A DNA stretch of 64,000 nt from Ostrinia nubilalis (GCF_963855985.1 NC_087096.1:9424001-9488000); one strand, 5' to 3'; positions 45,866-59,610 are shown, numbered from the stretch's first letter. Translations and numbers: made by a program. The notes: a model not told the origin generated them from the letters alone.

Positions 45866-48800
45866 TACATTAGAATCTAATCGAAACACATAAGGGGAGA
45901 TACTTGGAAATTTCCCGTAATGGCAAACAATTGTCTCTTTGACTCGTAAGTACGCTACGCATCCTAATTTTACTTTAATTTCTTAGTAATATGAAGCTAA
46001 TATCGCAAATGGGACGATTATAATATAGCTGGATTGAGTAGGTTCTCTTCCAAAAGGTACTAATGTTTTTCTTTAATGTTAGTTTAATCTACAAAACGAA
46101 ACAAAACCAATGTAGAGCTGGTTGTTATGATTTTTGTATTTAGTGTTGCCAAACATACCTGGAACATGATTTTTCACTTGAATGCTTTCCGAACACATTT
46201 TCAACACGAATTTTCATTTTGTAATGCTGAATTACAGTTCTTAAGAATTTTTTCCAAAACATTTATAAGTAAAACAAAAATTAAATGTTTTGACAATCTC
46301 TCTCGTAATTTAAGACTCTCAATCATTATCAACGCCTAGCTACGGATAAGCGTCAGTTTTGGGATGTGCTTGTGCACTCTACAGTACCTAAAGCTCTTTC
46401 TTCTAAGTTCCTCTTATCTCCTAAATTCAATAATTTATTTGCTAGAATACATAATTACATGCCCGTTTTACAAAGCAGATCTTATAGCTAATATGATTCC
46501 CATGTATTCAGCCTGCAAGCAGACGTACAAATATTTTATCAGTCAGATTATTATTTAACATACAATATCATATCGCTCGTTCCCATGCCATTGGATCATT
46601 GAAACTGTACTCAATCTCTCTCAGTTGTGTCCCGGCCGAGTTTGCTAATTCAACGCGTGGGAACAATCAAATTGTTTTCGTTCGGAGCAACGCAACTTGG
46701 GCATTCATTTTGAACACTCGCACGCGCGGGATTACTTCATTTGGGCTTATCGTATGAATTAATTTCCTCATTGTTTGTTTAATGCATCGGCATGTTTATT
46801 CGAACGCTATGGTAATATTTATTTGCCTTTGTTTTGTGCTAAGCATTCATGTTTTATCTGGATGTCAACCACATTAAATCATGCTGTGGGATTTTACGTC
46901 CTTTTATCTGATTCCCACGATTTGTTAAAAACCGATTGACATTTATCTCTACTGTGATCCTTAACCAGTTCATCCACTCTTTATGTACTTACATCTTTTA
47001 TGTATCATCATAACCCTAAACCGAACTTTGCCAAAATTCAAGTGTCGTAACTCGTAAACATGCGTGCAAACTCAAATGCTTGTAAGAATATTCCGCCTGA
47101 GCCTCGTTCTTATCTATCGGAAGATAAAATTCGTGGCTCGCTCCTAACTGCCAATGATAACTTATACGAAAGGCCCATTTTCGGGCAAATTTATGGTTGA
47201 TTTAACTCGGTTATTCTGCAAAAGAACTTTCCATACTCGCCGATGAAATAGGGTAGATACGATGTGATACAAAATAATGGTTATTAAAAAGCTGTTCGGT
47301 CTGAGTCAGCATATACGAAGTTGTTTTTCATAATAATCGTTCAAATTTTGAAGAGTAGAATATATTTTCTAATACTATAACAAGATACACACGGTTAAGT
47401 CAGAAATTTTAAATTAGCTTAGGTGTGTGTTTTCTAAATACATATTTATTTTATATGTTTTTATAATCATCCAAAATCCTCTTTCAAACTTAGTTTCGAT
47501 ACTGAAAACCTAGGGTGTAGCTAGCTCTATAAAAATAAAATAGGTACCTAAATGAAAAGTGGTACCTAGTCTGGCATACTAATTATAAATTTCCGCCCAG
47601 TCTTACACTATGCTAATGCTAAATCGTCAACTGAAAAAGCTTCGCTAATATTTGACTACCACAAAATGCTTTCATCGATAATTTGCTAAAACAAAATCAT
47701 AACTGTACCCGGAACACTAGAGGCGGCACGTCGCATAACGATCCGCAAGTTATAAGCAAACACATGTCGATAATTGATTTCTCGCTGTGATAACGATAAT
47801 GTATTGAGTATCCGAGATCTCGGACACGTTCGCCGCACTAGCTACGTGCCCCGAATTGCACTACTCGATCCGTTTCAATTACCCACGATCAATAGCCAAA
47901 TTCGGTAAAGCCTGAGCCAAGTTGAGACAGCTATTATGAAGGATACAGAGTGGCCAGGGGAGTTTGTCTCGGTTAAATATAATTATCCTGGATACTAGAT
48001 TCGGATATTATTTAATAGCTTTACTACACAAAAATGACTGGAACCAGGTGAAAAATCAAAAATACTGTTATTCTCAGCTACTTATTTTCTATATTGAGAA
48101 TGAGAACCCGTACTTATAGCCTTTTTCTTCTTTCGAAGAAAATAAAAAGACATGGAAAGATAATCCAATTTTCTGATTCTACATACAAAATTAAAAGACT
48201 ACCTACAGGGAGAACCCATACCTGCAGCTGGCATGCAATTCCTAGTCCAATTCCTTTTAACCACCAGGATTATCGTATTAATTGGCCTGATTAAAATAGG
48301 ATTTTTTCACAAACAAAAAAACCTAATTTAACTTTATAGACTTAAACTAGTTATTTTAAACTCAACATCTACCTAGTTTTATTTCATTTCATTAATGAGA
48401 CAAAGCCCCGCAATAATTCACAATTGAAACAGAAACTGCAACCGAACGGACACTTCATAAACATTTCCCAAAACTAGTTTAGTTCATTTTAGAATTGGCT
48501 TCGGATCGGGAAAGTTATCTCGTTTGGTATTCCGCTGGATCGGCTGAGAGTGCACTTAATTTTATACAAACTGTTGCTTTGACTCAACTCTTAATTAACA
48601 TCTATGCTCGAGTTACGACTAAGCATTAAATTCCTCGTTCCACGAACACTTGCATAGCATAGGAGCCCTTAATTGCAAAGAGCTGCGTCGGCCAAGATTT
48701 ATCAATTAAGGAGATCGATAGCGGAACCATTGCCCACTCAGCGCTGCCGCAGACAGAAGCCCTATGTGCAGGGGAATTACCCTGCCCGGCCCGGGGAGTT

Positions 48801-51800
48801 ATAGTGTTGCTTTGCTAAAAATCTAAAACGTTCACGTTCTTTGTATCTACAAAAAGTTTGAGAATACCTTATGAACGTAAGTTTCTAAATAAAATAAACG
48901 TTTGAAATAACATTTCCACTAAATAAAACGCACTCAAACCCAAATTAGTGACTTTTACACTTTTACTTACGAGTACTTCGCTCCTTTGACTAATCATCAT
49001 TACAGCTATCAATTTTATTGGGATAGCTCAATTTTACTATGTGCGTACACAAACTTCCACTAGTGAATAAGGCCACAGCATATTAATTTCAGGCTTTTTA
49101 GGTGCTATAAGCCTCCTAGTCTATCCCAATGACAAACGGCACTACTCTCCACCGGTTGAAACAGTCCAATATCCAACGCGAACACGAGTAAAAGCCAAAA
49201 AGATTTCAATTTCCATTGCTGTGAGGTTTGACGAACACTTTATTGTGCAAGCAGTTTTCAATATCTTGCGCCGTTTTTCTAAGCGTTTATAAAATTGTAT
49301 TTTTTCCATCGCGCACCACGTGCAAGGCATATGGGGCTACTCTCAAAAACTAGTTCGTTTAAATTTTATACTTTTTTTGTGACTTTCTAAAATGGAACGT
49401 ATGAATTGAAGTACACTTATCGTTTTACATTACTACGTTTAAAAATATTTTTAATGTTTTAATTACAACAGCGACAGCTCAACTTTTTGTCTTTATTAGT
49501 TTAAAAATAATAAGGCTCAAAATCGTAAAAATATTACGAAGGTTGATGTGCCTTACGTTATTTTAGGGAACGTAATTAGTAGGGGGTTTGCGTAAAATTT
49601 CTTCTAGCATCTTACTTCAGCGCCCAGCAACAATTGTATTGAAAGTGTTACCTAAAATTGAGACTCGTAAAAAGTTCCATTTTATTTTCTTGGGGCCGTA
49701 AAAAAGTTTTTATAACATTTGCTGAGAAGAACAGTAAATTTATGTGAAAGTCAATGTCTGTGACTGATGACAAAGGGAATGGTTACAGCTGAAACTGATG
49801 GCATTGTCGTTGTTTGTTTCACAACAAATAAAAGACGTTCAAACATTAAAAATAATATCATACAAGCACATCTAAAAATAACGTTGTTATTACTCTGAAG
49901 TGTTCTGTTCACATAGCCAAACAATAAGGAAGAATTCTGTAAAATTATCTTATATTACGCTCAACTGATCCCTGTAGCTATGTAATAAAACGACAAAGGA
50001 CGGGAACAAAGCAAAAGGTAAATTAAACAGCAAAAATAAATAGGCAACACGTTTGAACGTGATTCTTTAAGCCACTTGAGAAAGGGGATCCATCTTTCTT
50101 ACGGGGACTCCCCTGCCGCATCTCCCGTCTCAGTGAAAATACCGAGTGTCTTTTCATCCTTTTTGGGTTGATCCTAAGACGAGACAATATAAAACACTGT
50201 TCGTACACCGGATAATAAAATTCAGGCAAACGTAATGAATTCGAAACCCACTCCGAGAGACTTCTGATCTCGAAGTGACACCCCAGATTATCAGCCTACA
50301 TCAAACGAAATTAAATTTTGCTCCACTAATAAAAATGCCGGAGGACATTATTATTATCCACCCATTTTGAATCGGGAATTAATTTACAACCCAATTCCAA
50401 AGTACGATAATAAACAGCGAAGTATTTTGTAAAAGGTTCTCATTAATTAATACGCATGGTCCGATAAGTATTTCTGCGTGACTCCATTGGTCCACCTTTT
50501 ATTCCCGGGAAATTCTATAGCTATTTGGGATTCAGAGCGTTTGGCAAGGATAAACCGGGCGGACCTAATAACTGGCAATAATGCCCACTCAGCGCGGCTA
50601 TTGCCAGTCCAGCTATTTCGCTCCCTTGATACAATATTGCTTTAATTGAATGCCTATTGTTTTCTTTACTATTCCATACCAAAACTATTGTCCCTAATTT
50701 AAATTATGATATATGTAAAGTCCCCTGCTTTGAATTTGATAAATGAAGGTATTCGCAAATGTTTTAATTAAAAGCAGTGGAAGTATACAGGGATGTTTTC
50801 TGTTTGCGTGCCGTTGTACTGCAATCAAGTCTAGATCCGCTCTGTAAGCGGCGTATTTACTAAAACATCACTTAACCAAGTCAAACAGACATGTTGCGTA
50901 CACATAGCACCACGCGACGTGTTTACTAAAAGCCAACAATCATTATTACCGATGCCGATTCCAAACTTATTACGCGGTGATCTGCAATGTGCACACGGAA
51001 TGATTAATTCCCCTGCCCCGGCTAAAACAGATTTGGTCAAAACCGTCTGGTCTGGGATAAACGGGCGTGTGTGTGTTATGAAGCGTGCTGTACCTACGTC
51101 ATGAGTGGTGGTGTGTGCATGTTTGCAATAAGTGTAATATTGTGATGCGGAGTAGTCCTTTGCGGTGTCAGAAACAGGTGTCGCAACGTGCAGCACGCAA
51201 TAACCCTACGTCCCGGCATCGAGCCCGATTTGTCCCAAACTGTATTACTTTGTGGTCCAAACTTTAAAGGGAGCGTGCGGCTGCGAAATTTTCCAACAGT
51301 TTGTACGAAAATGTTTGCAGCAGCTGACTGAAACTCTACTCGTTTTAATGCGATTGTGCTTACTTTCATTGGGGTGTGAATGACTTTATCCAATTTGCCA
51401 TATTTGCGTGAGCACTGTTGAAACTGAAAATAGTTTTGATTTTCGTTTCATTCAGATATATTTTTAAAGCAAGCTTTTATTAACACTATACTCGTACAAG
51501 CTAGACCAATTTTTAAGGTAGGTACCTAATAACGTGTATCGCCGCGTTATTACAGTTATTTTACAACGAGTAAACAAGGGTATTAAGTAGAGGGATGCTC
51601 GTTAAATAAGACCCTTACTTAATAGGACTATTTCGCCGACCCAGTGGATGTAATCAAATAATTCCGTTCCCTGGAGAAGCAATCAATGGTACCTAGAGAT
51701 ATTACACGCATGGCCGCGTACGTTCGAGCACGAAACACTTGGGGCGAAAATGTTAAAAATTCATGAGTCACAACCCTTCTCAGGGAGTTGAATGCACTTT

Positions 51801-52247
51801 GTTATATTTTATGCCCAAAATTTAAAAATTAATGTTATTGCAAAAATAAATATGGATCATACACAATTATGAAAGAAAATAAAGTTTTTTTTATCCACAA
51901 AGTTTAGTTGGGCTGGTTAAAAAAATTAAAACAAAGCTATTGTAGTATGACTTATGTTTAATAAAACGTCTTTACGAGTAGAATAAGTACTATTACGTGC
52001 TATTAGCTATTAACATCAGATTTTTGAATAGGTTGGGTACCTATTAGTTATAACTATCTCAATTCCAGAAGTCCTAAGTGTGCATACCATTAAGCCGTTT
52101 GGTTAATAGCTCAGCCGTTAACAAACCTCCCGCGTCCCACAGAGTCAACAAGACGGCAGACGTGATTACCATACGGATTATTGTGCTATGACATCTATTG
52201 AGCTATGACTTAACATACTACCGAGTCATAAACCCAGCCCTAATAGT
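45866..52247. other. Non-coding stretch
   Basis: About 6.4 kb without a supported gene. GC-richer, conserved-looking segments lie near 46620-46740, 47700-47900, 48560-48800, 50440-50640 and 50880-51250. Two of them share TGCCCACTCAGCGC (48731 and 50582). Short frames, at most 121 codons (50831, minus), overlap others on both strands and look like chance. Confidence 0.4.
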
Positions 52248-52250
52248 TAA

Positions 52251-52552
52251 GGCTGGATTGCACCATCTTACTTTGACGTTAAAAAACGTCAGATATCTGT
52301 CAAACTCCATACAAAACAGACCTGTGTACCTACCATGAGTTTACGTTAGGTGTGCTCGCTAGCGATTACGTCAAAAATCTCTATGAAGATTTTGTTTCTT
52401 GAAAGTAGCCGCTAGGGGCGCTGCACAATATGTCATACTAATTAATGTAATTTTTTACGCAGTCGCTAGCGAGTACACCTAACGTAAACTCATGGTAAGC
52501 ACACAGATATCGTTATACAGTTACTGTTACAGTTAGGTGGTGCAACTCAGCC
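52251..52552. mobile_element. PIF/Harbinger-like MITE, copy 1, interrupted
   Basis: The ends GGCTGGATTGCACCAT and GGTGGTGCAACTCAGCC form inverted termini, flanked by TAA (52248-52250 and 52553-52555), a TWA target duplication. The subterminal GTCAGATATCTGTCAAACTCC is shared with copies at 56739 and 59499. A TA-flanked MITE sits inside at 52333-52495; without it the element would be about 137 bp. Confidence 0.65.
52333..52495. mobile_element. TA-flanked MITE nested in the Harbinger-like MITE
   Basis: CCATGAGTTTACGTTAGGTG at 52333 is inverted at 52495. The match extends through (T)GCTCGCTAGCGA with one difference, giving ~33-bp terminal repeats. TA lies on both sides (52331-52332 and 52496-52497), as for Tc1/mariner-type elements. 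No coding capacity. Confidence 0.7.
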
Positions 52553-52760
52553 TAAGACTTCAAATTATATTATCTTTAGCGCCTGAGACAGTAGTGCCTG
52601 AGGCATGGGAGCGGCACGGAATTTTGACATTATTTTATGACGTGATACGAGTACACAAATCTGAAGTTTCTCTGACATTTTATGCAACAAAAAACACCCT
52701 CCCGTACCGCTGCACTGATTCAGTTAAACTCTACAGCTATAATAACACCTAGTTAAATAC

Positions 52761-52812
52761 TGGAGCCTTTGTCCAGCAGTGGACGTCTTTCGGCTGAAAC
52801 GAACGAACGAAA
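52761..52812 (+). repeat. LINE 3'-tail fragment
   Basis: TGGAGCCTTTGTCCAGCAG and TGGACGTCTTTCGGCTG followed by (AACG)n resemble the GTCCAGCAGTGGACG ending of a common lepidopteran non-LTR element, here with a short tetranucleotide tail. No coding part. Confidence 0.5.
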
Positions 52813-55800
52813 TACTTTTACAGTAAGTAAATAAAAAAAAAAACATAACCTTTTAAAATCCATTATAGTTTTGTAGTTATATTAAACTTAAAACTGCTGA
52901 CTGAATGGATTTGCAAAGAGCTATCTCAATTCGAAAAGTTTTACTTTTCATGCTTAGCATAACGAGCAATAATTTGACTGGGAAAATGCACTCTAGCACT
53001 TACTGCTGGATCTTGGCTTTATAAGTGCTGATACTGGTTTTATTAAACAAACAGTTTTCTTTTATAAAAGTTTCAGAACATGATCAAGTAAGTACTCATA
53101 ATAATAAGTACCTTTATTTCCTTGACGTATCTTAAGTTACTCAAAATTCACATCGAAAACCGATACACTTGCACCGATACACCTAAGAAACATAAAGTAA
53201 CATTTATGATCTGCAATTATGGATTCAAGAAAGCTCTTTATGAAAATTAATGCTTCAATAGGGGTGAAACGATGAGGGGTTGATTTTGGTGCAATGGTGC
53301 TACAAATCGTTCCTCAAAAACCTCTAGTTTTTTAGACAAACATCCCTATTCAGATATACAACGTGTTCATAACGATATCCTTTAACTCTAGGGTATATTA
53401 AGACCACTTCAAAGAATCAAACGGCATTAACATTTTTGTTCAATTAAAAAAATCGTCTTAATTTTTTTCATACAAAATAATTCTATTTTGGAATAACTAT
53501 AGATATCTTCGAAAATTCTTAACTAGTTTTTACTCGTGAATATGAAGTTACGGTAAATCAAAAGGAACATGTTGTATAACGCTAGTTAAAAAACGTTCAA
53601 TGTAATTATACTGAGTGTCAAATACAGATGCAGGAGCGTTGGCCGGCAGTACATAACATGCGGCGTGCACGGGCGGGCGGGCCGCTTAATTGCTGCCGCT
53701 TTGTGTGCGTCTAGTTTTTACTTTTTGACTGCGTGGCCGAAGGGACGTAGGAAATTGCGAGGTTTAAGCACACAATAACTCTATTAGGTCACTAGGGTTC
53801 ATTTAGTGACGTATTAAATACAGAAGACGCTATGTATTGGTCAAAGCTATATCCAATCATAATAATGGACAACCAAATCGTTTTATTAACCGTCGAGGGA
53901 CTAAATGAATAATGACTAAACAAAGAAAACCCACCCAACTTTCCATTCAAAGTAATGATAGCCACTTCATTAACACCTACATACTAAACAGTCAATTTGC
54001 ATATACATGATTCGCAACTCTTTCATAACGAAATTTGAATTCAGCTTTTATGTTCCGAAATAAATAACTGTTGAAACATTACGCCATTCCAATCAAGGTT
54101 TATTAGAGCGTTATATTTTTTGGAACAAAAAACTAATTTATGGAACGGTGCGGTACGTGACAAATTGTCAATGAGTTTGATTTTTTGAGAAAAAAGAACG
54201 GGCGGTTAAAGGTAGCCCTCGTGGCGTGGATGCACCGAATGCGGTCCGTAGTTCGGTAGTTGGACGTTTTATTTGTTGCCGGGTATTTCCCGCTCCCCAT
54301 TCACATGAATCAAACTGAACGGACTCATTTATTTGATACCGGCGGACAAGATACATCCGTATCTAGTATAATTCGTACGCGCACCGGGGGCGATAAAACG
54401 CACTCGCACTGCGTGTCGCTCGTCAATTAATTAACTTTTTTATTGCGAGTGTGTGTTGATTTTTTGTTTTTCACAGGTATTTCAATCAAACAGATCACTT
54501 TTAAATAAGTTTACAGCCCTTTTCAAATAATATTTTTGACATTTATACCCAACACTTGAGAATAATAAAAAGTTAACTTATTTTTTGCTAATCAAACACC
54601 TAACAGAATTAAATGTAATGAAACAAGATTAAGAAGGTAAATAGGAAGATATTAAGCTAATTAAATTTTAATCTCAAATAGAAGAAAATTAATTACAAAT
54701 TGAGACCAGTCCGAAGGTCCTACCGAACGGATATTTTCTTAATTCTCCTATTTAAAAGGCCGGTTTGATAAGCGCTATCTTATTTCATTAAGTTAATGAA
54801 GAATGTTGGGGTGATCCAATCCTGCTTCCTAATTACAGCAGCTCGGTGTAATATATAAGATACGAGTATATTAGAATGAAGCTTCAAATATTTGACTTTC
54901 CGTGCGCCTGATACATCGAAACTTTAGCTTTATTGGAGATATTAATAATCGGATTAGTGCTTAATAATGAAGATAGAGTGCTTACTATGATGTATTGTGA
55001 TAATTTTGTTACGTTAACTTATAATAATATAATAATAATTAATTCTTGTTAGCCTTTTGTTATCTATAAGCTCTTGCACGCGATTGATTTCGGTCTGTCT
55101 CGTATTTCCATGGATTTTTTGTTGTTACCCAAAATCCTAATTATTTTTCTCAAATAAAATTAAGTAAATTAATATTACGTCAGCTGCCAGCTGGCGGAAG
55201 TCCGGTCACTTTCAGTCTAGTTGTGTCAGAAAGAAATACAAACGAATATTATTTTGCTTTCACAGAACAAAAGTATTTATAAGACTACTTAAATTCACAT
55301 TTATTACTTTAATGCAGCAAAATAAAATTTAGCAGATACAATGTGTATGTGTGTCCAAAACGGGACACGAGAGTTTGCACTTTTAGACGTAATTAACAAT
55401 AGACGTTTTTAAAATTAATTAAAAGTCTCCAAGTCCCGGGGCACTGTCCGTGGACGTGATCCAAATACTTTCTAACTTCCCTTTTGTTCTTCTGTTTTCG
55501 TGGACAACCAGCGGATTTCGTTTCACCGGGTTTTAAAGGTAAAGTCACCGTAACAATTGATTTTTAGCCCCAAACAATTTTTGGACAAATTCGAACTTTG
55601 ACAACTTTGTGATAAAGTAAGTTAATCCTACCATGCCCATTCATTTTTTCGGAGATAAAAATAAAAGATTTCCAAAAACTTTGCTAATTGCTTAGATAAT
55701 GGTACTCGGATGGGTTTTGTTAATTAATATTTTGCGTGTCCCATCTAACAACCCAGAACTTCCAAGTCGAAAGTTTTACTCTCAGCACTGCACCGCGGAG

Positions 55801-56489
55801 GCGTTAATAAAATTACATAGAAATATTTTGATTGTCAAACACACCCAGAACCACTTTCTAAGAACGCTTCTTGAAGGTATTAAAACTTTTCTCCTTACCC
55901 TCGGCTGAACTGGACCAATATTTTTTAATTAGCCCGCAAAAGCAGTTTATCCAAACACAAAGCACAGTTAGTAACTTCCCTGATTAAATCTGAACCACGA
56001 TATTAGACCAGACCAAAGTTGTGCCTATTATTTTACTAATACCCTGTTCCTTACGACTTTTCTTGTAAGCTATGATAGGTATAAGGAGAAAGGGTGTATT
56101 ATTAGAACCATTATGTAAGTTAAATAGTTATTACACGCTTCTATTTAACTTCGCTTATCAGGTAGTTACAAGTATAATCTTACGAGTTCGTTTCGTTTCG
56201 TGAAAAGCCTTTCAGGGTGAAAATTTGCCTATTCAGGGAGAATAGACTAACTTACTCATGTGAATCAATAAGTATTTTGAAAATATATTATTCTGAAGAA
56301 AAATAAGTTAAATTAACAAATATTACATTAGGACTACAATTTCGATTAAAATTAAACAAAACTCTCTGGAGTGGTACTTTATGTGATTTGTAGAGTAAAC
56401 AATCGAGAGCACGTATTCAATCGTATTTTTGTGGCAGACTAATTAATATTGATACATATTATGTAAGTATACACAGAGCAACAATAGAC
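52813..56489. other. Non-coding stretch, nothing recognised
   Basis: About 3.7 kb. GC-rich islands occur at 53640-53720 and 54190-54420; the remainder is AT-rich. No supported gene or element boundaries. Confidence 0.45.
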
Positions 56490-56640
56490 AGGCTCGAAAT
56501 TAGGGATTTTAAAAAAACATTTTAAAAAATCATATCTGTGAAATGGTGATACTTTTACTAAAGCATTTTTTTTTATAGATGGTCAATCTTAGTCTATCAT
56601 CTCCTTAAGTTTGTCACGCTCTTTACGGGACACCCTGTAT
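56490..56640 (-). repeat. Possible DNA-transposon end fragment
   Basis: On the minus strand the segment begins ATACAGGGTGTCCCGTAAAG, a start reminiscent of some mariner-like terminal repeats. The matching opposite end was not found. Weak. Confidence 0.22.
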
Positions 56641-56738
56641 AACAATATATTATTAATATATACTATAGAATACGTGTTATTTATAAATTAAATTCAAGCT
56701 CAAGCCATAAAACGACATGACGTGCGCTACAAAATTTA

Positions 56739-56870
56739 AGCTGAGTTGCACGAACTTACTTTAACTTTCACAAACGTCAAAAATCTGTCAAACTCTATAC
56801 AAAAAGTACTGGTTGTTGTTATAATAATATAACAATAGTTACGGTTAAAATAAGGTGGTGCAACTCAGCC
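56739..56870. mobile_element. PIF/Harbinger-like MITE, copy 2
   Basis: 132 bp with ends AGCTGAGTTGCACGAAC and GGTGGTGCAACTCAGCC, flanked by TTA on both sides (56736-56738 and 56871-56873). AACGTCAAAAATCTGTCAAA is shared with the other copies. The first base is changed from the G seen in the other copies. Confidence 0.65.
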
Positions 56871-56873
56871 TTA

Positions 56874-58226
56874 ATGTCAAAAGTATGATGTCTTCATGCG
56901 ATTGAAACTCGTCCAAGTCCAAAGAGCGCACCTCGACTGCTCGCTGAATTAATAAACTTTGAAGTTTCGTTTATCTTGCTAAGTAACCCCTCCACAGTAA
57001 TTTAATTTGTAATCTTTGATTTGAGCGCTTCCCAAATTTCGTTGTTACCTAAAATGATGTAGCAAGAATTTATCTTTTAGAGACAGAACTAAACGCATAA
57101 CTTTTGAAACTAATTTTATTAATCGTTACATCTAGAAAAAATAAGAAATAATAACAAATCAAATCAAATCAAATTTCTATATCTTGTGTTATGTATTCCA
57201 AGCGTATCTTTATCTAAACAACTGAATACGTTCGTAGACGTTTTGCAAATACTGCGATGATATCACTGTAATATGTCAAAGCAAGAGCATAGGTATGCAA
57301 TTATGACGTCACAGGTTTTTTCGTAGCGTGAAATTAACATTTTATCAAAGAACTCTAGCTACGTATTAGTACCTATTATGCAGCCTGTGGGACTTGGAGC
57401 TTATTATTCAGTAAGTAAGTTACAGTCAATTTCTACATCTCATTTAGTCGATTGTTAATTTTTTTGTGTTTATTGTCATTATCCTTGACAACTACAAATA
57501 AGAACTCATTTTCTATTTTCGGCACGAGTGATAAAACTTGATAGAGTAAATTAACTTGGCAGATTAAACTTCGCAGCTTAGCAGACGAACTTAATGAACG
57601 AAGAGTGTTAAAAATTCCAGACGACTTTCTGACCGACAAAATGAAGAATTTTGTACTCGAGATTATGCGGGCGTCTTGCAAATGCTGAGTGCGAGATCAA
57701 AAGCGCACGATAGTAAGCATAGACGACATCTAAACACTGAGACACTTATGCAGTTGTGATAGATGCTATTTCAGAACAGACATGTATATGCTGACTGTAC
57801 TTCGTCACGGTCTGCCGGCCGCAGACGGACGAGTAACTCAGTGTAAAATTAACTTGTAGTAAGCTGTATTTTTCTAATTTTATCTGTGTTGTTAAGTTGT
57901 CTGGGAAAATATACGTTGATGATATCAGGATACATAAATAAATATGAAGTTTAACTTTTAAATATTATCTCGAGTGCAAATTGAATGATTTTCATGGTCC
58001 TCTGGATTGGACGGTTGGCTGAGTCAGTTTAGTAAGTTTAAATTTAATTAATGGTTGAATTATTATTCTCGAAGGCTCGAAGATTACTTGCATATGGATA
58101 TGACAATTCAATCAATGGTACCAGTGTATTATTGCGTTAGTATTAAGCACAACAGCATCGATGTTAGTTACGTGTCTTGATGTAAGTAAAATAACTGGCT
58201 GCTGAAAGGTTTTTAATTATTTAAAA
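56874..58226. other. Non-coding stretch, nothing recognised
   Basis: About 1.35 kb with one 82-codon minus-strand frame at 57433-57681 that I do not recognise. A (AAATC)n run lies near 57160. Confidence 0.4.
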
Positions 58227-58407
58227 CTAGCTTTCCGCCCGCGGCTTCGCCCGCGTGGAATTTTGTCTGTCACAGAAAAACTTTATCGCGCGCGTCCCTG
58301 TTTCAAAAACCGGGATAAAAACTATCCTATGTTCTTTCCCGGGACTCAAACTATCTCTATGCCAAATTTCATCAAAATCGGTTGCGAGGTTTAAGCGGGA
58401 AAGCGTA

Positions 58408-58452
<45 letters not shown>

Positions 58453-58483
58453 GTTACTTTCGCATTTATAATATTAGTTGGGA
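58227..58483 (-). mobile_element. 257-bp non-autonomous Helitron (minus)
   Basis: On the element strand it starts TCCCAACTAATATTATAAAT (58483 downward), contains a (CTGT)n run and ends in the hairpin CGCGGGCGAAGCCGCGGGC plus GGAAAGCTAG at 58227. It is flanked by A and T as expected. Its 3' ~45 bp equal those of the 197-bp copies at 28048-28441, while the interiors differ. A 77-codon plus-strand frame across it only translates the repeat. Confidence 0.75.
58408..58452 (+). repeat. (GACA)n microsatellite
   Basis: About eleven GACA units inside the Helitron at 58227-58483, giving a run of Asp-Arg-Gln-Thr codons that is not a protein. Confidence 0.9.
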
Positions 58484-59495
58484 TGTAACCGTTTTCCTAA
58501 ATAGATTTTAAAAAAAGTATTGTAGGTCAAGCTATCTGGGAAATACGTTTTTTTTTAAGTCTGGTAGTTTATCACCAGATAATTAGAGATAAATGTAGAT
58601 GTTGACTTTCTTAAATAGATAGTTTTTTTTTGAGAGATAAGAATAGTTTCTCGCTGTAATTAAAAAAATAAAAATAAAAACTAACCCGGTACTCTTGACT
58701 ATAACACATGAAATGTGCAATTCACTAACTTAAGAACGTATGTTCAAGTCACGCTCTACCGAGCGGGCGATAAGTTTCTTCGTACAGTTGTAATTATTAT
58801 AGCTGGATATATTTTATCAAATAGCTATTATACAGTCTACCAAGAATGTTTATTATAAAGTTTGATCTTGGACCATTAGGTGTTAAAACGCATCTTAAAA
58901 TTTGCAGTAGGCACTGGACAGTGCTTGTTTAGGAATTCATAATCGTTTCATACAAAGAAGTGCATGAATGCAACCATATCGCAATTAAATCTAGCTGGAT
59001 TCTGGATTCTCAGTCATGTGTGTTTCAAAAAGCTTGTTAAAAATAACTACTTACTTACAATTACGTTTTCTCCTCAGCAATATCACTTCTTGTATTAGCA
59101 AAAAGTGAAATACCTGCAATGAAATAAAAAATGTTTTATTAATATAATACGAGTAAGTACCTATGTCAAACGTCCTAGCTACACCAATCTTTATTTTTGA
59201 CTTATCTGGTTTCTCTCTGAGCTGACTTTATATAGAGACTGCGTTATAGAGAATAGAGAATGTCAGGATATGTATTAGGTCATTAAAATCTAGGTTCATA
59301 TAATACTGTGACATCATCTTTCTAGATGACACCTAGCTCAGCGTTTGCCAAAATCCGGTCTCCACTCACGAATACGTCCAAAACACACGCTGCTTTGATA
59401 CTAGTAGCCAGTCATTAGTTATACCAACGCCTGTAGTAAGTTAATTAGACCAAATGATCTTTTAGTCTCGAGTTTTATTTTCTGTTTTAAAATAC
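58484..59495. other. Non-coding stretch, nothing recognised
   Basis: About 1 kb, AT-rich, with no supported feature. Confidence 0.45.
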
Positions 59496-59498
59496 TTA

Positions 59499-59610
59499 GG
59501 CTGGGTTACACCATCTGACTTTGACTTTGCCAAACATCAAAAATCTGTCAAAATCCATACAAAAAGCACCGGTTATTGTTACAGTTAAAATAAGGTGGTG
59601 CAACACAGCC
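59499..59610. mobile_element. PIF/Harbinger-like MITE, copy 3
   Basis: 112 bp with ends GGCTGGGTTACACCATC and GGTGGTGCAACACAGCC, flanked by TTA (59496-59498 and 59611-59613). AACATCAAAAATCTGTCAAA is shared with copy 2. Frames on both strands at 59496-59720 run through it and are not genes. Confidence 0.65.

Noticed and set aside
50831..51393. Overlapping frames on both strands (up to 121 codons)
   Set aside because: Four frames overlap in a GC-richer island without codon bias, motif or splice context; a chance effect of base composition.
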